Assembly (NCBI GenBank): GCA_002385665.1
Contig: DGDX01000069.1
Location: 1 to 20,129 of the forward strand
Direction of reading: 5' to 3'
Source of the DNA: Firmicutes bacterium UBA3941
Lineage (GTDB): Bacteria > Bacillota > Clostridia > Caldicoprobacterales > UBA3941
DNA: 20,129 nt
Part shown: positions 14,262 through 20,129 of the stretch, one piece after another
Layout: the number at the start of each line of letters is the position of its first letter
Numbering within the stretch: position 1 is the first letter of the stretch
The notes under the pieces: generated by a model
Told to the model about the DNA's origin: nothing
Databases searched by the model: none
What the model saw: the letters and a program-made list of their open reading frames with translations, nothing else
Program-made: the position numbers and the translations under genes

Positions 14262-16874
14262 ATGAAAGGTGAGGTTAAGAAGACGGTTAAAGCTAACACA
14301 GACAATCTTGATATAAAAGGAACCATCGATGCCTTAGTGGATAAGGCCTCCCAGGCCCTGGCCCAGTTTATGACCATGGAGCAGGAGCAGGTGGATCGCA
14401 TTGTAAAGGCGATGGCAATGGCCGGTCTGGACCAGCATATGAGGCTGGCCAGGATGGCCATAGAGGAGACCAAAAGGGGTGTCTACGAGGATAAGATCGT
14501 AAAGAACCTCTTTGCCACGGAGTATATCTACCACAGCATAAAGTATGAAAAGACCGTGGGCATTATTGATGAAAATGAATTGGAAGGATATGTAGAGGTT
14601 GCAGAGCCAGTGGGAGTTATAGCGGGGGTTACTCCTGTGACCAACCCGACTTCCACCACCATGTTTAAGGCTTTGATATCCATAAAGACCCGCAATCCCA
14701 TTATCTTTGCTTTCCATCCATCAGCCCAAAAATGCAGCAGCGAGGCGGCCAGGGTTATGCTGGAGGCAGCTGTGGCCGAGGGTGCACCAAAGGATTGCAT
14801 CCAATGGATAGAGACCCCTTCCCTGGAGGCTACCCGGACCTTGATGAGCCATCCCGGTGTTAACCTTATCCTGGCCACAGGAGGCTCCGGAATGGTGAAG
14901 TCCGCATACAGCACAGGCAAACCCGCCCTTGGAGTAGGCCCCGGAAATGTGCCCTGCTATATTGAAAAGACCGCCGAGATTAAAAGGGCCGTAACGGATC
15001 TTATCCTGTCCAAGAGCTTTGACAATGGTATGATCTGCGCTTCCGAACAGGCGGTCATACTTGACAGGGAGATTGCAGACGAGGCCATAGAATTTATGAA
15101 GGAGAACGCCTGCTATTTCCTATACGATGAGGAACTAAGGAAGGTTGAGGATGTAGTAATAAACAAGGAAAAGGGCGCAGTCAATCCGGTAGTCGTCGGA
15201 CAGTCAGCCTATGATATAGCGAAGATGGCCGGGGTGGAAGTCCCCAAAGATACTAAGATACTGGTAGCCCCCATAGACGGGGTGGGGCCAGACTATCCCC
15301 TGTCCCGTGAGAAACTGAGCCCGGTACTGGCCCTGTATATAGTGGAAGGATACGAAGAGGGTATAAGGCGGGCTGAAGAGATGGTGGCCTTTGGCGGCAT
15401 GGGACACTCCGCAGTTATCCATTCGGAGGACGAGAAGGTGATCGACCTGTTCTCAGAGCGCATAAAGGCAGGACGCCTCATAGTAAATTCACCTTCTACC
15501 CATGGAGCCATAGGGGATATTTACAATACCAACATGCCGTCCCTAACCCTGGGGTGCGGATCCTTTGGCAACAACTCCACCACATCCAACGTATCAGCGG
15601 TTAACCTCATAAACAAGAAGAGGGTAGCCAGGAGGAGGGTCAACATGCAGTGGTTTAGAATCCCCCAGAGGGTTTACTTTGAATCGGGTTCTACCCAGTA
15701 TCTGGAGAAGATGCCGGACATCAGCAGGGCCTTTATAGTCACAGACCCCGCTATGGTGGAACTGGGCTATGTGGACAGGGTTCTGTATTATCTAAGAAAG
15801 CGAAGGGATTATGTTCACAGCAGGATCTTTTCCCAGGTGGAGCCGGATCCCTCCATCGAGACCGTAAAACGGGGAACCGCCGAGATGAACGAGTTCAAGC
15901 CCGATGTCATCATAGCCCTGGGTGGCGGTTCGGCCATGGATGCCGCCAAGGCAATGTGGCTCTTCTACGAATACCCGGAGACCGACTTTACAGCCCTAAG
16001 GCTTAAGTTCATGGATATAAGGAAGCGGACCTACAAGTTCCCCAAACTGGGACGGAAGGCCAGGATGGTGGCAATTCCCACCACATCGGGTACGGGTTCG
16101 GAGGTCACCTCCTTTACCGTAATCAGCGACAATGAAAAGAATACCAAATACCCCCTGGCAGACTATGAGCTGACCCCTGATGTGGCCATCATAGACCCGG
16201 ATTTTGTTATGACGGTGCCCTCAAGAATCACCGCGGATACGGGGATGGACGTACTAACCCATGCCATAGAAGCCTATGTTTCCGTTATGGCCTCGGATTA
16301 TACCGATGCTATGGCTATGAAGGCTATCCAACTGGTATTTGAGTATCTGCCAAGAGCCTATAGGGATGGATCCGACAGGCGGGCAAGGGAAAAGATGCAT
16401 AACGCTTCCTGCATAGCCGGTATGGCCTTTACCAATGCCTTCCTGGGTATCAATCACAGCATGGCTCACAAGCTGGGAGGCGAGTTTAATATACCCCACG
16501 GCAGGGCCAATGCCATACTGCTGCCCTATGTAATAGAGTATAATGCACAAAAGCCCACCAAGTTCACATCCTTCCCCAAATACGAGCATTATATCGCAGA
16601 TGAAAAGTATGCAGAGATTGCAAAGTATTTAGGGCTTCCCGCATCCACTACGGAAGAAGGTGTAGCCAGCTTGGTGAAGGCTGTCAGGGATCTTATGAAG
16701 GAGCTGGATATGCCCTCCACCATTGCCGAGTGCGGTATCTCCAGGGATGCCTTCGAAGCAAAGGTGGAAACTTTGGCCGATAAAGCCTTCGAGGATCAAT
16801 GCACCACCGCCAACCCAAGGATGCCCCTGGTCAAAGAACTGGAGGAAATCTATAGGAGGGCCTATACCGGCTGA
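14262..16874 (+). CDS. adhE: Bifunctional acetaldehyde-CoA/alcohol dehydrogenase
   Basis: AdhE reduces acetyl-CoA to acetaldehyde and then ethanol, consuming two NADH, in the cytoplasm, where it commonly forms long helical filaments (spirosomes). The 870 residues comprise an N-terminal aldehyde dehydrogenase (about 20-440) with catalytic C259 in FDNGMICASEQ, NAD-binding ATGGSGMV, and GCGSFGNNSTTSNVSA at the linker (431-446). A C-terminal iron-containing alcohol dehydrogenase (about 460-870) follows, with GGGSAMDAAK (554-563), PTTSGTGSEV and iron ligands D663, H667 (GMDVLTHAIEAY), H732 and H746 (GINHSMAHKLGG to PHGRAN). All key residues are present, so it should be active. The ATG at 14262 has AGGGAGG 7 nt upstream. 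It has its own consensus promoter with Rex-like operators and is followed by a palindrome at 16892-16942, so it is probably monocistronic. Confidence 0.97.
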   Translation: MKGEVKKTVKANTDNLDIKGTIDALVDKASQALAQFMTMEQEQVDRIVKAMAMAGLDQHMRLARMAIEETKRGVYEDKIVKNLFATEYIYHSIKYEKTVGIIDENELEGYVEVAEPVGVIAGVTPVTNPTSTTMFKALISIKTRNPIIFAFHPSAQKCSSEAARVMLEAAVAEGAPKDCIQWIETPSLEATRTLMSHPGVNLILATGGSGMVKSAYSTGKPALGVGPGNVPCYIEKTAEIKRAVTDLILSKSFDNGMICASEQAVILDREIADEAIEFMKENACYFLYDEELRKVEDVVINKEKGAVNPVVVGQSAYDIAKMAGVEVPKDTKILVAPIDGVGPDYPLSREKLSPVLALYIVEGYEEGIRRAEEMVAFGGMGHSAVIHSEDEKVIDLFSERIKAGRLIVNSPSTHGAIGDIYNTNMPSLTLGCGSFGNNSTTSNVSAVNLINKKRVARRRVNMQWFRIPQRVYFESGSTQYLEKMPDISRAFIVTDPAMVELGYVDRVLYYLRKRRDYVHSRIFSQVEPDPSIETVKRGTAEMNEFKPDVIIALGGGSAMDAAKAMWLFYEYPETDFTALRLKFMDIRKRTYKFPKLGRKARMVAIPTTSGTGSEVTSFTVISDNEKNTKYPLADYELTPDVAIIDPDFVMTVPSRITADTGMDVLTHAIEAYVSVMASDYTDAMAMKAIQLVFEYLPRAYRDGSDRRAREKMHNASCIAGMAFTNAFLGINHSMAHKLGGEFNIPHGRANAILLPYVIEYNAQKPTKFTSFPKYEHYIADEKYAEIAKYLGLPASTTEEGVASLVKAVRDLMKELDMPSTIAECGISRDAFEAKVETLADKAFEDQCTTANPRMPLVKELEEIYRRAYTG

Positions 16875-16891
16875 GCAATAAACACAAAAAC

Positions 16892-16942
16892 AAAAGGGGA
16901 CGGTCCTCTGTGACTTGGAAACACAGAGGGATCGTCCCTTTT
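16892..16942 (+). terminator. Long imperfect palindrome (REP-like) serving as adhE terminator
   Basis: Two 21-nt arms (16892-16912 and 16922-16942) pair almost completely, with one bulged base on each side and a G-U pair, around a 9-nt loop. The 5' arm starts AAAAGGGGACGGTCC, and the 3' arm ends in CCCTTTT, giving a T-tract after the stem 17 nt beyond the adhE stop. It thus has terminator form. The GGGGACGGTCC...CGTCCC pattern also resembles repetitive extragenic palindromes scattered through many bacterial genomes, as I recall them, so it may be one copy of such a family. Confidence 0.75.
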
Positions 16943-17093
16943 GCTGGGTAATAATTTCATATTCATATTGCTTTTAAAGGGCTTTTCTAATAAACTATAG
17001 ATAAAAGGGTTCCCCTTTGTTTGGCTTTTGTTGTGATGACTTCTTCCTGACAAGGATGGCCCTTTTTTTTCTGTGTAGTTTTTCCTACCTTAC

Positions 17094-17133
17094 TTAGTCT
17101 CTTCAGGGGCATATCGCTAACCTCTGAGACTAA
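17094..17133 (+). repeat. Inverted repeat in the leader of the MFS gene
   Basis: TTAGTCTC (17094-17101) and GAGACTAA (17126-17133) pair perfectly, with an inner AGGGG/CCTCT stem (17105-17109 with 17121-17125) after a 3-nt bulge and an 11-nt loop. It ends about 80 nt before the start of the MFS gene. It could be an operator or a structured leader, and no T-tract follows. Confidence 0.5.
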
Positions 17134-17215
17134 ACAGATAGGCGTATCGACAAAACGATGGTAAATCAGTTTAGAAATCCGTGTCATTATTATCTATATG
17201 CGAGGGGTCAGTAGA

Positions 17216-18445
17216 ATGCAGCAATTTAGAATCAGGCGTTTTAGTATAAACAGGAACTGGACATTTTCGATAATCTATTTTTTTGCATGGGCAGCTTACG
17301 CCACATTTCCACTTGACTATGTTTTCTTTAGTCAACATATAGGATTAAACAATATAGAAATCGGTATCCTCTATTCTACCCTGGGTCTTTTAGGGATTGT
17401 AGCACAGCCTATATTCGGCTATATATCCGACTATTTTAAAAGCACCCGCAAGGTTATGATGGGTTCTCTTACATTTGGGGTATTGTTCAGTATCCTCCTG
17501 TCCCTTGTAAAGGACAGGACAATGGTTCGGGTTGTAGCCATGGGCTACACCATTTTCATGAGCTCCTTTATGCCCCTCTTGGACAACTGGGTAGCCAGTT
17601 CATGTATAGGGGAGCAGAAGGGCAATTACGGCTATATCAGGCTGTGGGGCTCTGTAGGATACGCTATCCTGGCATATCTCTATGGTAAACTAACCATGAG
17701 TATAGATGTTTCCAACATCTACTTCAGCAGGGGTGTATTGCTTGCCATAGTATTTGTTTTAATCTATACCTATAAGTTTGAGATAGCGGTGGAGAGCGAA
17801 GAGAAAAAAGAAGAGAAAAAGGAAAGGCCAAACCTTAAAGCCCTTTTATCAAATAAGGAGTATGTATTTTTTGTTATTTTCGCCTTTGTATTCTTTTTTC
17901 CTATGAACGCAGCCAGCTCCTTTTTCCCCAACCTGCTGTTGGAAGTCGGTGGTACCAACGCAACCCTTGGATTTGCAGGCTCGGTTAACGCTATCGTAGA
18001 AATTCCATTTTTCCTCTTTACCCAAAGATTGGGCAGGAGGATGGGCCATAAGGGACTTATGTTTATAGGGTGCGTCTTTGTATGCATGAGGATGTTTGGA
18101 TTCGTCTATGCCCAAACCATCCCGGGTCTGATGCTGGCATATTTCTGTTTGGCACCTTATACCACCTTTTTTGCGCCGGGAATGATATATTACATTCATT
18201 CCATCGCTCCTCCAAATACCCAGGTTGTCGCGCAAACCATAGTTCAGGCTTTTGCTATAGGTGCTGCAGGTATGATAGGTAATTATCTTGCAGGTTATAT
18301 AATTGACAGCTACGGCATCAGGGTTATGTACAGATATGGAACCATCATCTGCGTAGCTGGTGTTGTATTCTTCTTCCTGTCAAGCTGGCTGATAAAGAAG
18401 TTCAGGCAGAAAAAAATCAATGTGGATATACAAAAAGGAATATAA
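17216..18445 (+). CDS. MFS transporter, related to the one in the minus operon
   Basis: A 409-residue major facilitator with about 12 hydrophobic segments (for example FSIIYFFAWAAYATFPLDYV, VFFVIFAFVFFFPMNAASSF and CVAGVVFFFLSSWLIKKF) and a charged central loop (VESEEKKEEKKERPN). The motifs GYISDYFKSTRK and PLLDNWVASS...GNYGYIRLWGSVGYA parallel GMLGDKMRS and SLVDNW...LNYGALRSFGALSYA of the transporter at 9997-11253. Both therefore belong to the MFS_1-like oligosaccharide/nucleoside symporter group. ATG 17216 is preferred over the in-frame ATG 17198, because GAGGGGT (17202-17208) is 7 nt before it and would lie inside the longer version. It is 94 nt upstream of a carboxylesterase, so it may import an esterified substrate. 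The transported compound is unknown. Confidence 0.87.
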   Translation: MQQFRIRRFSINRNWTFSIIYFFAWAAYATFPLDYVFFSQHIGLNNIEIGILYSTLGLLGIVAQPIFGYISDYFKSTRKVMMGSLTFGVLFSILLSLVKDRTMVRVVAMGYTIFMSSFMPLLDNWVASSCIGEQKGNYGYIRLWGSVGYAILAYLYGKLTMSIDVSNIYFSRGVLLAIVFVLIYTYKFEIAVESEEKKEEKKERPNLKALLSNKEYVFFVIFAFVFFFPMNAASSFFPNLLLEVGGTNATLGFAGSVNAIVEIPFFLFTQRLGRRMGHKGLMFIGCVFVCMRMFGFVYAQTIPGLMLAYFCLAPYTTFFAPGMIYYIHSIAPPNTQVVAQTIVQAFAIGAAGMIGNYLAGYIIDSYGIRVMYRYGTIICVAGVVFFFLSSWLIKKFRQKKINVDIQKGI

Positions 18446-18448
18446 TTG

Positions 18449-18490
18449 TATACCAATATAAGGTATAATGGTATATAAGGTATAGTGGTA
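18449..18490 (+). repeat. 17-bp tandem repeat and overlapping inverted repeat before the esterase gene
   Basis: TATAAGGTATAATGGTA (18457-18473) is repeated directly at 18474-18490 with a single mismatch. TATACCA (18449-18455) and TGGTATA (18469-18475) form an overlapping 7-bp inverted repeat. The sequence includes a TATAAT box but no suitably spaced -35 box. It may be an operator array controlling the esterase gene. Confidence 0.7.
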
Positions 18491-18539
18491 ATTAAAGACA
18501 TAGCTAAAGCACTAAGTAAAAGGGAAGGGGAGAGGAGTA

Positions 18540-20078
18540 ATGGCTAAGGTATTTCAATACGATGAGGTTCCAAGTGTTCAAACAAAATCCGGCCTGATAA
18601 AAGGTTACGCCTTTGACGGGGTACATATCTTCAAAGGTATTCCCTACGCTCAGGCCAGGAGGTTTCAAATGCCCACGGAGGTAGAACCCTGGGAGGGAGT
18701 CAGGGAAGCAACTTCCTATGGATTTGTCAGTCCGCTGCTAAAGCAGGATACGCCTTCAGTGGAGATCATGATACCCCATAGGTATTGGCCCGAGGACGAG
18801 AACTGCCAGAATCTCAATATCTGGACCAAGAGCCTGGACAGGGAGGCTAAAAGGCCGGTTCTTGTATGGTTCCACGGTGGGGGCTTTGTAGCCGGGTCGG
18901 CTATTGAGCATATAGCATATGACGGCTTTAACATGTGCCAATACGGGGATGTAGTGGTGGTAACCGTCAACCACCGGCTCAATATCCTGGGCTATTTGGA
19001 CCTGTCCTTCCTGGGGGAGAAGTACTATAATTCCGGAAACGCTGGAATGGCGGACCTGGTTGCAGCTTTGAAATGGATCAATGCCAATATTGAAGCCTTT
19101 GGTGGAGATCCGGATAACGTAACCATATTCGGTCAATCCGGCGGTGGAGGCAAGGTCACGGCACTTATGCAGATTCCCGAAGCCAACGGGCTCTTCAAGA
19201 GGGGAATCGTTATGAGCGGCGTATTTGACAGTAAGATGAGGCCCCAGCGAAAAGGTGGCGGGGAAAGAATAGTAACCGCCATGATGGAAGAACTGAACAT
19301 ATCCATGGATGAAGCGGAAAAGCTGGAGACCATCCCATATTACTTCCTGGCAGAGGCCTATAATAAGGTAAGGCCCCGGGTTGCAGAGGAAGGATACTAT
19401 GTTGGGGGATCACCCTTACCCAACGATTACTATCTGGGAGAGCCCCTTGATAAGGGATATACGGAACATGCAAAGACAATTCCCTTGATGATAGGTTCGG
19501 TGTATGCGGAATTTGCCTTCGAAAGGCTGCCGTTTAACAAGTATGAACTATCTGATGATGAGATGGAAGCATTGGTTAAGGAGCAGTATGGGGAGCGTAC
19601 AGGGGAGGTAATTGAGCTATTTAAGAAGTCCTATCCCGACAAGAAAGTGGTTGATCTCCTGTCCATTGACAGGCTGGTTCGTGCACCTTCCAAAGCCCTG
19701 GCCAGGGCCCATGCCAAGCAGGGTAAGGCACCTGCCTACCTCTACAACTTCACCCTGGATTTTCCGTCGTATCAACATGGAAAACCCGCATGGCACTGCG
19801 CCGATATACCCTTCTTCTTCCGCAACACGGACAAGGTGGAGATATGCAATATCCCGGGAGTTTCAGACAGGCTGGAGGAGAACATATTCAGGGCCGTTAT
19901 CAACTTTGCCGATAATGGAGATCCCAACCACAGCGGATTGCCCCATTGGCCGGCAGTGACACCGGAAGTAGAACCCACCATGCTCTTCGATGCAACCTGC
20001 ACGGTAAGGGAGAATTATGATGATGATTTACTGGCCTTGATTGAAGAGATATTACCTCCTGTTAAATTCGGATCGTAG
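18540..20078 (+). CDS. Type-B carboxylesterase (para-nitrobenzyl esterase family)
   Basis: An alpha/beta-hydrolase of 512 residues, the normal length for bacterial type-B carboxylesterases. The oxyanion-hole HGGG is at 112-115 (VWFHGGGFVAGS). The nucleophile is S200 in FGQSGGGGKV, an unusual elbow since the family norm is GESAGG. The likely acid is E324 in GSVYAEF, and the base is H419 in AWHCADIPFFF, which aligns with the usual H-x-x-DIP motif. The paired cysteine-region signature ENCQNLNIW (87-95) resembles the family's EDCLYLN. No signal peptide is visible, so it would remove acyl groups from internalised esters, for example decorated glycosides or phenolic esters. The ribosome site AGGGGAG (18526-18532) precedes the ATG. 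It follows an MFS gene across a 94-nt spacer with repeats, so it may be co-transcribed or separately controlled. Confidence 0.9.
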   Translation: MAKVFQYDEVPSVQTKSGLIKGYAFDGVHIFKGIPYAQARRFQMPTEVEPWEGVREATSYGFVSPLLKQDTPSVEIMIPHRYWPEDENCQNLNIWTKSLDREAKRPVLVWFHGGGFVAGSAIEHIAYDGFNMCQYGDVVVVTVNHRLNILGYLDLSFLGEKYYNSGNAGMADLVAALKWINANIEAFGGDPDNVTIFGQSGGGGKVTALMQIPEANGLFKRGIVMSGVFDSKMRPQRKGGGERIVTAMMEELNISMDEAEKLETIPYYFLAEAYNKVRPRVAEEGYYVGGSPLPNDYYLGEPLDKGYTEHAKTIPLMIGSVYAEFAFERLPFNKYELSDDEMEALVKEQYGERTGEVIELFKKSYPDKKVVDLLSIDRLVRAPSKALARAHAKQGKAPAYLYNFTLDFPSYQHGKPAWHCADIPFFFRNTDKVEICNIPGVSDRLEENIFRAVINFADNGDPNHSGLPHWPAVTPEVEPTMLFDATCTVRENYDDDLLALIEEILPPVKFGS

Positions 20079-20129
20079 TCACTGGGACTACTGCCATAAA
20101 ACAATTTATCTACAGGAACAGATATTGTT
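20075..20129 (+). repeat. Hairpins at the right edge
   Basis: GTAGTC (20075-20080) pairs with GACTAC (20086-20091) across the esterase stop codon. AACAAT plus ATCT (20100-20105, 20108-20111) pair with AGAT plus ATTGTT (20120-20123, 20124-20129) and reach the last base of the window. Neither is followed by a visible T-tract because the sequence ends; the second could be the beginning of a terminator or operator. Confidence 0.4.

Larger units (their letters stand above)
16875..17215. other. Noncoding region between adhE and the MFS gene
   Basis: This 341-nt region holds the large palindrome at 16892-16942, a short AAAGG/CCTTT hairpin near 17003-17017, a weak 4-bp hairpin followed by eight T (17052-17070), an inverted repeat at 17094-17133, and the ribosome site GAGGGGT (17202-17208). 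Minus-strand frames across it lack a ribosome site and recognisable similarity. A poor promoter candidate, TTGCTT with 17-nt spacing to TAAACT (16968-16996), is not trusted. Confidence 0.6.

Noticed and set aside
16987..17187. 66-codon minus-strand open frame between adhE and the MFS gene
   Set aside because: No ribosome site precedes it, it spans an inverted repeat and a T-run, and the sequence matches no family I recognise. It could be a decayed gene but there is no support.
17198..17215. Upstream in-frame ATG for the second MFS gene
   Set aside because: The only good ribosome site (GAGGGGT) lies downstream of it and fits ATG 17216.
1..20129. CRISPR arrays, tRNA or rRNA genes, prophage or transposase genes
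   Set aside because: I saw no regularly spaced identical repeats, no tRNA-like cloverleaf or rRNA sequence, and no phage or transposase protein; repeats found are short and local.

Overview
The window looks like a contig from an anaerobic, Gram-positive clostridial (Bacillota) genome, probably assembled from Nextera (Tn5) libraries. Reasons: strong AGGAGG-type ribosome sites, consensus TTGACA/TATAAT promoters, a full-length fermentative AdhE preceded by Rex-like operators, a lipoprotein serpin, and frequent AGG (Arg) and ATA (Ile) codons. That codon habit also occurs in moderately thermophilic clostridia, but the lineage stays a guess. The first 19 bases are a perfect Tn5 mosaic-end adapter, so the left edge is artificial and the first gene is truncated.

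Layout. (1) 20-7287, plus strand: a carbohydrate operon with the C-terminus of a CehA/McbA-like metallohydrolase, a zinc polyol/sugar dehydrogenase, a GH4 NAD-dependent glycosidase, a PfkB sugar kinase, an AT-rich tandem-repeat spacer, a GH28-like beta-helix protein and a sulfatase. None of the complete enzymes shows a signal peptide, so an imported, possibly sulfated, oligosaccharide is probably processed in the cytoplasm. (2) 7288-7752: a noncoding convergence zone with a 14-bp inverted repeat and a strong hairpin terminator. (3) 12466 down to 7753, minus strand: a four-gene operon with a near-consensus promoter and a long structured leader, encoding a TIM-barrel sugar isomerase/epimerase, an MFS transporter, a Gfo/Idh/MocA oxidoreductase and, beyond a 17-bp-stem hairpin, a second TIM-barrel isomerase/epimerase. 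(4) 13803-12526, minus strand: a lipoprotein serpin. (5) 13819-14261: a regulatory region with a perfect promoter overlapped by a Rex-like operator, and a second Rex-like operator downstream. (6) 14262-16874: adhE, followed by a long imperfect palindrome. (7) 17216-20078, plus strand: an MFS transporter related to the one in the minus operon, then a type-B carboxylesterase.

Working together. The sugar genes look like two facing glycoside-utilisation operons. Both contain NAD-dependent sugar redox chemistry: GH4 plus a zinc dehydrogenase in one, Gfo/Idh plus epimerase-fold enzymes in the other. The sulfatase and carboxylesterase could remove sulfate and acyl decorations, and AdhE is the fermentative NADH sink. 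The substrate cannot be read from sequence. The most promising novelties are the redox-type glycoside operon, the GH28-like protein lacking the usual GHG and RIK motifs, the serpin, and the Rex-type control of adhE.
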